From positions 490,123,501 to 490,187,500 of the forward strand of contig CM057459.1 in NCBI GenBank assembly GCA_016271365.2: a DNA stretch of 64,000 bases, given 5' to 3'. Below, in pieces: positions 44,723-54,912 of the stretch. The position numbers and the translations under genes are program-made. Within the stretch, counting starts at the first letter, position 1, and every line of letters begins with the position of its first letter. This stretch comes from Neoceratodus forsteri. Taxonomy: Eukaryota > Chordata > Ceratodontiformes > Ceratodontidae. Below the pieces are notes generated by a model that saw only the letters and a program-made list of their open reading frames with translations, ran no database searches and had not been told where the DNA came from.

Positions 44723-46016
44723 TATTTATGTTCTGTCAGCACTGAAAAGCAAGAAAGCTTTCTTACAATTCAGCTTGATTATGGTGCTGAAGAAGCATGC
44801 TAAACAGTTGAAGAACGCAATCTGAATAAGAGTATAGCCAGATCAATTAAGCTGCTGGAGAGTCAATCCAGGCTGAGCTCATCATCTCTGTAACAAAAGC
44901 TGATCTCAAACACTTCCGAAAGAAAACAAAGTAAGGCGCCTTCATATGATTTACCATTTAATCATACTTGAATAAACTGAAACAACACACCAAATGTGCA
45001 TCCACAGTACCGTCTCCTCTCTCTACATTTCAAGACACACTGGCTTTTTGTCAAGAGTGTGTGAGTTCCACAATTCAAAGTTTAAATAGTCACTTGATCA
45101 CATGCTACATACAATCAGTTATTCTAATTTTAATGAAAAGCAATTGAACTCACAGGATTAAAAACAGAACTCATCACATATTATTACTACATCAACAATA
45201 TAGGTAAATGCTTTTGGGGGATTTTTATAAAAGCGGATCAAATACTCCACTGAGCAGGGTAATCAAAAAAGTTTTTTTTTTTTTTAAAAGGCTTGTTTGT
45301 AACCTGAGATCTCAGTTCACGACTATCCTAGCTAACTTCAGTGTTATGAAAGCTGTCATCCCTGAGTTGATCCAGGGCCTCTCTAACCCTACTACTGGTG
45401 ACTGATGGTATTTTCATTTGAGGGACACCTTTAAAAGCAGCCTTGATGCCATTGTCTGGTACTGGGCCTTTGTGTTCCTCAGTGAACACTGAGGAAAAAC
45501 AGTTATTCAGAACAGTGGCCTTCTGTCAGTCTTCCTACACTATCCTGTCACCATCTTTGAGTCTAACTATTCCTCCCCTTGTCTTTCTTTTTCTTGTATA
45601 TATTGAAAAAGGTGTTTTTCCTTCTTTAACCCCTTCCGAAAGACAAAGTTGAAGAAAACAATAGAGAAAAAAACAATTTTGAGTATGTTTGGAAGACTGA
45701 CTGGTGTCGTGTAAATCACTGGGAGTTCATTCTATTTCTTACTTTATAGGCTCGGTCACGCTACATTTCAAGAGGGAAAGTGAAAGTATTATTTTCAATT
45801 ACCAAAGCACAGAGTGGCAAGATCAACCAGACATGTTTTAAAAATTTTATTTATTTAAAAATAATGGCAAGATCAACAACTTAAACAATAAGATATACAC
45901 AAAACTTTAAACTGGCAGGATCAACCACAGTTTTTTCAAGTAACAGCTAATCTGTTAATATACCATACATAGGACTTTCTATTGTATGGCCCCAAACATT
46001 TGTTTGTATAAACCGA
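44723..46016. other. no gene recognised
   Basis: AT-rich. A poly-T run lies at 45272-45285. No coding or structural signal supported. Confidence 0.3.
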
Positions 46017-46171
46017 ATATGACATGGCCCGACTGAAGATATCATATTTATCTTCACTCAAGGGCCAATGAAATCATGATATCTCACTCGTGGCTTCGCC
46101 ACTGTGTGAGATATCATGATATCATTGGCCTCGTGAAGATAAATATGATATCTTCAGTCGGGCTGTCATAT
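46017..46171. repeat. 155-bp near-perfect palindrome (foldback MITE)
   Basis: The left arm ATATGACATGGCCCGACTGA... and right arm meet at TGGCTTCGCCA (46091-46101). Arms of about 75 bp share GAAGATATCATATTTATCTT, CAATGA and ATCATGATATCTCAC, with a handful of mismatches. No TSD is evident. It sits 15 bp from a (TA)n tract. Confidence 0.9.
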
Positions 46172-46185
46172 CCCCTATATATCAT

Positions 46186-46212
46186 ATACTGTATATATAT
46201 ATATATATATAT
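46186..46212. repeat. (TA)n microsatellite, left border
   Basis: TATATACTG then TA repeats. It mirrors the (TA)n at 48342-48364 and bounds a 2.1-kb block. Confidence 0.9.
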
Positions 46213-46961
46213 TATGGTAGCACGGTAGTGCTACTATAGTTAGGGTTGAGGAGCCATTTCTATGTTAAACCCCAAAACTTTGCACCTTAATAACTTTGCA
46301 ACTGTTTGATGGATTTGCCTGAAATTTGGAATTTATGATCAAGAACCATAGGCCTTGAGATCTGCCAAGTTTCATACTGGTCGGATATACGGCTGCAGAG
46401 TTATTAAGTGTGATCTGTGCGCACGTTTACGCTTTTCTGGAATTCTGTGGTCGCGCCTACAGGTCATACGGTTTGCGTGACCAGCCCAAAATCTTCAGGG
46501 AACGTGCAGCCAGGGTCCCTGATGTGACTATCAAAGATTTCATGAAAAAATATTAAACGGTTCAAAAGTTATTCAAAAAACAGTTTCCCATTATAAGTCA
46601 ATGGGAAAAGTTAACAAAAAGTTCAACACTTTCGCAAATGCATTTTTACTTTCGCAAATGGGCCTGTTACTGTCGCAAATCGGCCATTTTGTTTTCAGTT
46701 GGTGATCAGAAAAATGGTTGGCATTTAAATTTGGGACCCTCTAGCAACCTAATTTTTTTGTATTCACCTAGTCGGGCCCTGAGGATGCTTGCCATGTCTT
46801 TATTTTGTGGTAAAACACCCCAGAAATATGTTTTCAAATTTCTGAAACAATACTTATAAATTACTTTCATGCTCACGAAAGTGTCGCAAATTTTTAAGCT
46901 TTATAATGTAAACAGTAATTTTCTAGTCTGTGGGAAAATGACAGCAATTCTTTGGCACTGC

Positions 46962-47315
46962 ACTGCAAAATAACCGTTGGGAGTTTTGGGCTGAAATTTG
47001 GAAGGAACGCAGCCGACATCTCACAGATGTGCCTTTCAGTGTTGTATTGAAAAATATTACACGGCGGCAAAGTTATGGCACTCCAAAGTTGACAGTTTTT
47101 CCCATAGGATAACATTACGGTGCCCGACACTTAACAGAAATCATTTGGAGCCCTGCTGCAAAATAACGGTTTGGTCTTTTTTCCTGAAATTTGGAGGGAA
47201 GACAGCCAACAGCCCACAGATGTGCCTTTCAGTAGTTTGGTGAAAAAACATTACAGGGAGGCAAAGTTATGGTGCTCCAAACTTTTCTTTTTTTCCCATA
47301 GGATAACATTACGGC
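46962..47315 (+). repeat. tandem duplication, 194-bp period, 2 copies
   Basis: CTGCAAAATAACCG...TGAAATTTGGA...CACAGATGTGCCTTTCAGT...GGCAAAGTTATGG...CCCATAGGATAACATTACGG occurs at 46962-47121 and again at 47156-47315. Identity is about 80 percent by eye. The first 340 bp of the block look like more degenerate relatives (TAACTTTGCA, CTGAAATTTGG). Confidence 0.8.
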
Positions 47316-47569
47316 GTTCGCCGCGCCTTTCAGGGCCCGTATCTCGGAAACGGTGTGAGATACGGACTTGTCGAGAAACTTCTTAGCCCCAGAAAGGGGC
47401 TAAGATTCAAATTAGCCAGGACAGTTGTAAATAATATGACTTTTAAAATTTTTTTCTACGTCGTACGGTTCCTGAGATATAATGTATTTAGTATTCCAAG
47501 ATCTCATTTTCTGCCCCGATACTCATTATTTTGCATACATTATTTGTACTCACTGTCTTTCTCAATGCA

Positions 47570-47945
47570 GGTTTTGGGGAAAACCAGCCTGTGCGCTTAC
47601 ATTACTGTTACTGTTGCCCTTTCCGCTTGCGGATCCGTACCGTTCACTTACCATTGGCGTCTAGCCACCTATGCGTTATCCTTGTTTTCATTTGCGCTTG
47701 CGTTTCTGTTATTTTTGCCATTTCTGTCTACAGTACTGTTTATCTTACTGTTTCACTTTACATCACCATGCCCATTGACATTTCTGTTTGCAGGCACCAT
47801 GTTACTATGTGACAACACATCATGTGGCAGACCATTCCCGTCTACGCCACCATGTGCGTTACCCTTTATGTTCTCATTCGTGCTTGTGTTACCATGTGCA
47901 CCACTGTTAGCATTTCTGTTTGCGTTGCTGTCCCTGTTAGTATGA
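47570..47945. repeat. degenerate short-period repeat
   Basis: A pattern of about six bases (GCGTTACC, GCGTTTCTGTTA, GTGTTACC, TTGCGTTGCTGTTA) recurs with drift. Read on the minus strand it gives an Asn/Gly-rich run (NRDSNANRNANSGAHGN). Best explained as a decayed minisatellite. Confidence 0.5.
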
Positions 47946-48341
47946 CACAACACATCGCGCTCCCGCCAATGCATTATTGGGCCCCGCGCTCCCGCCGCTG
48001 CATTACATTCACTACTTTCGTTATCATTCTCAAAGCAGCAGAAATTAGAGAAGACATGAATCACGCGACAGTGAAGAAGAATTTTTCTCAGCCACTGGTC
48101 ATGCAGCCAGTCGCATTGGGTGTACATTGGTTTGGGTCCCAACTTCACCCCATTCTCCTATACTTCTGCTGCTTTTACATACGTCATGGGGTGAGAGTTA
48201 GGGCTGATTTATCCTAATGCTCATCTTCATGCCGGTTGGGGGTGGCGGTCCAAGGGGTTTTCAACCCTAACAGCGAATTTCCTCACTTTTGTCACTGTGG
48301 AACAACCCTAACTAATGCATTAAATGGAGTTTTTTTGGCTC

Positions 48342-48365
48342 TAATATATATATATATATATATAC
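48342..48365. repeat. (TA)n microsatellite, right border
   Basis: Eleven or twelve TA units. Mirror of 46186-46212. Confidence 0.9.
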
Positions 48366-49795
48366 ATAAATATAAATAAATACAGGCAGAGAAGGACGGA
48401 CAGGCGGGTGACCAGTGAAACATTGGCAAGGAATGTTTAACAGCAGTCGATTTTAAAATATAGAAGGAGACTCATGGTGGGGCCTAGGGGACAGGAAGCA
48501 ACCTGATGATGCAGTCGGGAACAAGGGGAGGAGCAGGCTATGAAAAAATGCGGATGCTCCGTACATTGCTGCACTAAAGGGGATAGGGCGGGGGTGCATA
48601 TAGGAGCATCCTAGGAGAGCAAGGGGCACATAGAGTTAGACAGGGCAAGGCACCAATGATGGGAGAGGAAGCGCAATACTGAAGGGGACTGCGTGGGTAT
48701 GACCAAAGCAGGACAAAAGTGGGGATACACAGAGCAGAGGGGTCAGATGAGAGATTCACAGCTGGTGTGCCCAGGTGAACTGGTGGGGCCTGTGCCAGAG
48801 CCATGAGGTGGATGGCGTCTGATGTTATCACTGTGTGGTAAACACCAGGCCACAGCCAGGTGAGTACTCTCCATGGGAAGTGCTGCAATGGCAAGGGGAG
48901 GATAGGAGAGTGTGGTTTCTTCTTTTGTAACTGAGGAGGATGGATGGGACAGTGCAGGACCATAATAGGGAGGGAGCCCCCATGATGGGGAAAAGAAAGA
49001 TTAAGGCCAGGACGGATGGCCCGGCCTAATCCCAGGCCACATGGCAGGTGAGGTCATCGTGCATGGGTTGACCAGGTCGAGAGAAGGGATTATTTTATGC
49101 TGATCGGACAGATGAGAGAATATGGAGGGCATCGCAGGGCAGAGGAGCCACATGGGGTATAAGCCAAATTTCAGCTGTAGCTGCTCAAGTGGGACAGTCA
49201 GCAGAGAGGCCCATTTGAGGAATTGCCAGCACCAGCAAGGGTGCGAATCTTCAACCGCACCTGGGTTTTTTTTCAGTTCAGTCCCAGCTGTGCTCCTAGT
49301 GACCAGGTTTTAGGATGCTGTGGGCTCATTTGAGCCCAGAAGGGCATGAAACAGAAACCACAGATGGACTGGGAGGCTTTTAAAGACAGGCCCAGCTGTG
49401 ATACGCACCAGCAGTTGGCAGCGCAGCAAGGGGGAAGGATCACCCAGAACATTTGGGACGGTAAAAGAGGAAGTTGTATGGATAATTAGGACACATGGGA
49501 AAGCGTGGCCAGGTAGGCCAGTGAGCACATGGGCAGACAATAGGGGCTAACCAAAAAAAAAAAACCAAGGGAACGCTACAAGACACAAAAAAGAGGGGGA
49601 GGCCCGGAATCAGCCTAATGGTTACTGAGGACGCACGGCCCCAGAGAAGGAAATGGAATAGATAAAATATAAACAGAGAACTACAAAACAAAATAGTAAA
49701 TAAATAAAGAACTAAAAATAAAAGAAAGGTAAATATATATTGAAGCAACATCATCAGATGGAGGAGGTCTTGGAGTGCCAGACATTAACATTATC
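48366..49795. other. 1.4 kb without recognised gene
   Basis: Purine-rich on the plus strand and similar in texture to the Ngaro element that follows, so it may hold that element's 5' repeat. A perfect 8-bp inverted repeat TGGGCTCATTTGAGCCCA lies at 49321-49338. No matching split repeat to 54.6-54.9 kb was found by eye. Confidence 0.3.
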
Positions 49796-49848
49796 CCCTT
49801 TTTCTCTTTCTAAGTTTTTTCCTGAATTTCTTTAGTGGTAGAACTGAC

Positions 49849-51090
49849 ATGGCACTGAGGAAGACCAAGCTCACCAGAGAGGATGCTTACTATGCCATAT
49901 TGGAGTTGGAAGACAGGCAAGAAAAGTATGGGAACTAGTGGAGGGTATGGAGCCTGGAAGGCTAGGGGAGAAGCGGAAGGCAGAGAGAGGCAGGAGAGGA
50001 AGGGGAAAAAGAACCCCAATGAGGCCAGCTCATCCAGAGAGGCCAAAACTGGCCCTTGCAAGACCAGCCAGGCCAGCTAGCCCAGGGTGACCTCAACCCA
50101 GTACACCCAATCTGCCTCTACCGCAGCCTGAGCCTATGCCTCCTCTGGCACCAGAGCCTGCCCCAATGTTCATGCCACAGCCCAGTTTGCTACCCTCCAG
50201 CTTCAACTGAGCCTCAGATGCCAGAGCAGCCACCAATGTGGGCAGTGGGCCCAGCCCGAGTTGAATTACCAGGGCCAGGACCAGCCCCATGCCAGCAGCA
50301 GCCCCACAAACAGGTAATCAGGATGTCAATGTGGGAACAGCATGAAAGAATATGTGGAACAAATGATTAGTTCCTTAGGGTCGGGTGGTTTGAGACAGCT
50401 GGAAAAAGTCTTGTTAGATATCAGAGCAGAACAAGGCTGGTCAGGAGCTTTGGAAAAACCCACAGAAGGTTTGGGAATAGGGATGGGGTCAAGGGAAATT
50501 GATTACCCAGGAATGAGGATTTGGGACCACGTACCATAAGCCACAAAAGAAAATCAATGGAAAGGGAAATATGTTGATATTTTTGCACTAGTAAGCAGAG
50601 AAGTGGTGACAAAATATGACAAGAAGGAGAGCATAGGGAAGAGTAAGATGGCCATGGCAGTGGTACTGCTGGGGAAGAAGGAGGAGGATAAGTTTACTAA
50701 AGGGAAGACGTGGGATAGTTGGTTTGTAGGCTTTGCCACATACTCAGCGATAGTCATGGAAAAAAAAAACAGAATTGGGGATACCCCATATAATATATTC
50801 CTTTTGATCATTTGGAGAGCAAAGGCCAGGGGAGGTTTTGGGTGGCTGTATTATGACAAATTTTTCAGGCAATGGATGACAACTTTTGGGGATGTCTGCT
50901 GGGATACAAAGCAGCTGGATCTGTGGACAGATTATGTCACAGACCAAGTCACCCCAGAGGGAGAAGGAAGCAGGTGCCACCCTGATACAAAAATGTTGCT
51001 GGGGATATAACGGCATTCTGTTCATGGCTACAATGCAGATTCCAACATGCCTGTTCGAAGTGTGGTGGAGTCACCCCTGCTTCCAAGTGT
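49849..51090 (+). pseudogene. Ngaro gag-like ORF with zinc knuckle
   Basis: Capsid-like protein of the element. It begins with ATG at 49849 (MALRKTKLTREDAYYAILEL), then a Lys/Arg-rich stretch (49950-50050) and a Pro-rich stretch (QPEPMPPLAPEPAPMF, 50124). The main domain is in one frame from 50342 to 51010 (GGLRQLEKVLLDIRAEQ, GKYVDIFALVSREV, FGWLYYDKFFRQWM), with a TAA at 50537-50539. A Cys/His cluster ends it: CWGYN at 50997, then after a frameshift CSWLQCRFQHACSKCGGVT and the last Cys at 51088. The spacing suits a nucleic-acid-binding knuckle. Several frame changes and stops. Confidence 0.7.
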
Positions 51091-51339
51091 CAGATGAATT
51101 GAACCATGGGGGCCAGGCTGTGGGAGCACAAGGTGCACCCATCAGTCCTTCCATGGTGGGGCACAGGGTATAAGGGTCAGACATGTAGCAGAGGCCCAGA
51201 AGAAGGGGCTACAGTGGGGGGGGACAGGGCTACTGACGTTTTCATCAGAGATCAAGAAGAGACAGAAGGGATGCACAGGAAGGGCCACAGCACAGGTGGG
51301 TAGGGCAGGGGAGACAACTAGGCATACAGTTTCATTAGG

Positions 51340-52901
51340 CAATTTCCATAGCAATGACCCCATCAAGGCAGATGCATTTGAAAGCTAGCTAAGAGGCTAC
51401 CCTAATGGGGTGTCAGCAGAACGACTCATAGAAGACTTAAAGAGGGGTTTTACTTTACAATTTAAGGGCCCCAGGGAAGGCACAGAGGCAAAAAACTTGG
51501 GTTCAGTGAAGGGGAAAGAGGACATTTTGAGGAAAAAGATGCACAAGGAGAAGGATGCAGGGAGGGTAGAGGGACCATTCAAGGACCCACCCTTATGGGG
51601 CTTTCAGAAGTCCCCTCTAGGTCTGGTGGCCCAGAAACAGCCAGGAGAGTATAGGGTCATTCATCATCTGTCATACCCAGAAGGGAATTGGTCAATGACT
51701 ATATCAATGAAAAGGACAGCAAGGGTATCTTATGCCACATTAAAGGAAGCAGTACAGATTATCAGAGCCACACCAGAGGCATGGCTGGCCAAGACAGACA
51801 TAGAATCAGCATTTAGGTTGCTGCTGGTATAGCCAGAGAATTGGGACCTGCTAAGTTTCAAGCTGGATGGGCAGTATTATTTTGACAAAGCCATGCCTAT
51901 GGGGTGTTCCATAGCCTGTGCCATGTTTGAGCTATTTAGCACATGTCCACAGTGGATTTTTCAGCAAAAGACAGGGTACAAGGTGGTCATACATTATTTG
52001 AATGATTTCCTATTCATTGGGAATGGGAAACACGAAGCGGACTACATGCTTTCCTGTTTTCAAGAGCTATGTTGTGAGCTAGGGATTCCATTGGCTCCAG
52101 ACAAAATAGAAGACCCAAGCAGAATCATAGAATTCTTGGGGATGGAGATTGACATATGGGCACAGATGTTCCACTTGCCGGGTAACAAGATAGGGTGATT
52201 AAGGGCATTTTAGGGGTGCACCTGGACAGAAGGAGGGTTCAGCTCCTACAAGTACAACAGTTTTTGAAGCACCTCAATTTCACTTGCAGAGTGATAGGCC
52301 TGAGATTATCTTTTACCAGACACCTGGCCAGGGAAACCGAAAGAGCAGCCAGGCCACACCACTGGCTTGACATCACTAGGGGTGTAAAAGACGACTTGCA
52401 GGTGTGGGGCACATTCCTACTGAATTTTAATGGGAGGTCCTTTTGGCAAGAGGACTGGGTGTACAACTCAGACTTAGAATTGTACACAGATGCAGCAGGG
52501 GGGCTGGGCATGGGAGGGATTTTCAGGGTAAACGGTTCTCAGAACCATGGCCAGAGGAATGGACTAACAAGGGTTTGACTAAGGACATTACACTACTAGA
52601 GATCACTCTGATTTGGGTCAGCACCTTATTATGGGGGGAAGAACTTTGTAATCAAAAAGTGACCTTCTGGCGTGATAACAGAGCAGTAGAAGACGTCCTC
52701 AACAACAGAGGGGCGACATCAGAATCAGTACTCAGGGTCTTACGTCAGTTGGTATTGCAGGGTTTGCATTTAAACATGTCTTTCAGAGCTAGGCACATTG
52801 ACAGGGTACAGAATGCCCTAGCTGACAGCCTTTCCCATCTGCAGCTGGACAGATTCCAGGACATTGCCCTGAAGGCAGAGGGACACAAAACACCTGCTTA
52901 A
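51340..52901 (+). pseudogene. Ngaro reverse transcriptase-RNase H
   Basis: RT copies element RNA and RNase H removes the template. Blocks in order: IEDLKRGFTLQFKG; SPLGLVAQKQPGEYRVIHHL; LAKTDIESAFRLLLV (motif A, Asp kept), followed by TAG at 51830-51832; YYFDKAMPMGCSIACAMFE (motif B); VIHYLNDFLFIG at 51983-52018, where the first Asp of the YLDD box is Asn (52001-52003). RNase H: DLELYTDAAGGLGMGGIF (52479), ITLLEITLIWVSTLLWGE, FWRDNRAVEDVLNNRG, and FRARHIDRVQNALADSLSHL (52783). Frame changes at about 52190 and 52530. It ends with LDRFQD, as in related elements. Confidence 0.9.
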
Positions 52902-52909
52902 TCGGACAT

Positions 52910-53810
52910 ATGAGACATTATCTGGAAGCAGCGGAATTGCTGTTTCACAACTCCTGGGTCCCCAGGACCTTAAGGGCATATGAAGGGGCTTGGCAGACAT
53001 TCCAAGCATTCTGGGAATTGCACATCATGGAGGTAAGTGGGACAGTCACAGAAGAGCAGTTAAGAAAGTTTGTAGTTTACCAATTGGAGAAGGGCTAGCC
53101 CATGCCACATGAGGGTTTCAGTTGGCAGGGATCAACAAAGTATGCAACCTAAAAGGCTGGAGAGACCTGACTAAGAGCATATTTATTAAACAAATGTTGC
53201 AAGGCTGGTGATGGCTAAAGCAAAGGCCAACTATGAGAGGAGACTGATTTCTGGTCAATTGTTGGGCAGGCTGGTAGAGTTCTTACCCAAGATATGCAAA
53301 ACAGCAGATGAAGCTTTTCTATTTCATGCCATGTACTTGGTAATGTTTTTAGGGCTCTGATGGTGAGTGAAGCAGTAGGTCATGGGAAGAGAGATAACAG
53401 CAAGAGGTTAGAATGGGAGGATGTGACTTGGGGATGAACAAGATTCAATTATTGATCAAGAGGTCTAAGACAGATCAAGAAGGAAAGGGTTGTGGGATGA
53501 CTTTGAGACAGTACAGCAATCCAGTAATCTGTCTGGTGCAGGCATTGTGGGCTTACACATAATGGGCACAAAAATCAGAGGTCAACTATTTAGGCATGGG
53601 GATGAGAAAAGAGTCACAAACTATCAGATCATAGTCATTCCTAAAAGGCATGGAATTTGTGGGCAAAAATCCAACAAGGTATTCATCCCACTCCTTTAGA
53701 ATTGGAGCGGCTTCACAAGCAGCTGCAGAAGGGGGGATCCATAGGGCAGTTGTGGGAGTTAGGACAATGGAAATCTGAGTGTCATAAGAGATAAATACTG
53801 CCTTTCAAGG
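52910..53810 (+). pseudogene. Ngaro tyrosine recombinase, catalytic residues lost
   Basis: Integrates circular cDNA by strand exchange. The N-terminal core-binding domain 52910-53095 reads LFHNSWVPRTLRAYEGAW and FQAFWELHIM, then a stop. The catalytic domain is in shifting frames: ISGQLLGRLVEFLPKICK; RALMVSEAVGHGKRD, where the catalytic Arg of the ALRVSE-type box is Met (53360-53362); QLLIKRSKTDQEGKGC; SHSFRIGAASQAAAEGG (His-x-x-Arg box intact, 53689-53700); LWELGQWKSECHKR then TAA at 53792-53794, where the Tyr nucleophile codon of the KRY motif is expected. A one-base shift lies in the G6 run at 53731-53736. Confidence 0.85.
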
Positions 53811-53959
53811 AATAATTGATAAATCATCTTTCTTTTGCTTTTCAGGTTAATTAGTGCATAATTATGTATGTATATAATAAGGGTGGGAGATAAGGGAAGG
53901 GCTGAATTAAGGGGTTGGGAGGATCTCAGAGAGATCCATTTGGGCTCATTTATCATTTG

Positions 53960-54530
53960 TCTCCTTATTTTTACTGGCAGAGAGGAGAGCCAAGAGTAAA
54001 GCAGGCGGAAAGCAGCTGTATCAGGATATTAGACAGTGTAGGTTAACTTGGAAAGGAATTCGGGGGATGAAATGGGCACAACTACTACCCACACTGTGGG
54101 AGATGAGGGAACGATGACCCATGCCAGATATGATCATGGTGCACCTGAGCAGGAAATGACATTGGTTCCAGGCCATAGCTGGACATTTTCTTGCAAATAA
54201 AACATGACCTGGAAAAAATTAAGCAATGGTGGCCTTCAGTAACCTTGGTGTGCTTCGATATGATACAGCGAAGGGTGTGGCTGAATGAACATAATCATGT
54301 TGCTATTGGGAGGGCCAGGAGAAAAATGAATAGGAGGATAGGCACTCTATTCTGAGCTATGAAGGGCTGAGTCATACTGAGGGGAGTAGAGAAACTGATA
54401 GATGACTTTTACCGGACAGATGGGGTTCACCTCTCTTATCTAGGGATAGATATGTTCAATATGGAAACCATGGGATGCATTGAGGCATGGTGGCAGCAAG
54501 AGGGGAGATGGAGGGTGGGGGGGTTAAATA
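53960..54530 (+). pseudogene. Ngaro SGNH-type hydrolase
   Basis: An accessory ORF of vertebrate Ngaro elements with esterase-like fold and unknown substrate. In one frame at 53978-54107: LAERRAKSKAGGKQLYQDIR, LTWKGIRGMKWAQLLPTLWE. It then continues in other frames: MIMVHLSRK (about 54130), MIQRRVW...RRKMNRRIG (54260-54340) and DFYRTDGVHLSYLGIDMF (54404-54457). DGVHLS at 54419-54436 is the block V Asp-x-x-His. The block I Gly-x-Ser segment cannot be read, and stops lie between segments. Assignment rests on position and on block V. Confidence 0.65.
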
Positions 54531-54912
54531 AACTAGACAAGAAGGACAGCAGCACCAAATTGAGAAAAGCAGTGATGGTCTACACCATTTACCTCTGATA
54601 AGAACAGAAGAAGAGTCACCCAGGTTTACACCTGGAAGGCAAAAAGAAGGAAGGAGAAGAAAAGGATGATGTATAATTAATAGTGAAGTTATAAAGAAAG
54701 AAATGAATGGGGAAGGCTAAAATGTGAATAATGGCAATGTTGAATGGTTGATCTAATGGCAACTATGATGTTGTAAATGCACAGGAATTGTAAATAAATT
54801 AATTGCCGATCTGAGCACCACGAAGAACTGGGTGCTGGTCTTTACTGGGATGGGAAAATCCAGGACAAAGAACACTGACAAATTGAAATTGTGTTAAACA
54901 AACTCTAAAGAC

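Larger units (their letters stand above)
46213..48341. other. 2.1-kb (TA)n-bounded block of unknown nature
   Basis: Composition and texture differ from the flanks: many CpG-containing words, repeated GAAATTTGG and CCCATAGGATAACATTACGG. AGTTAGGGTTG near the left end (46238) is inverted near the right end (48303). It contains a tandem duplication (46962-47315) and a degenerate short repeat (47570-47945). The longest open frames (196 codons at 47355-47945 and others on the opposite strand) overlap the degenerate repeat and show no domain. It could be an insertion into a TA tract (a Tc1/mariner-like or other DNA element), but no transposase is seen. Confidence 0.4.
49800..54880 (+). mobile_element. 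Ngaro-type (DIRS order) YR retrotransposon
   Basis: The gene order gag, RT-RNase H, tyrosine recombinase, SGNH hydrolase is that of vertebrate Ngaro elements, which insert with a recombinase instead of an integrase or endonuclease. All four parts are recognisable and all are broken. Near the 3' end there is AATAAATTAATT at 54792. Split direct repeats expected for the group were not found, so both ends are approximate. Distinguishing features against DIRS1-like elements: a hydrolase downstream of the recombinase, and no methyltransferase seen. Confidence 0.85.

Noticed and set aside
47355..47945. 196-codon plus-strand hydrophobic frame as a membrane protein
   Set aside because: It coincides with a degenerate short-period T-rich repeat, and overlapping frames on both strands are also open.
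48366..49795. 5' split repeat of the Ngaro element
   Set aside because: Compared by eye with 54.6-54.9 kb; no shared segment long enough to claim.
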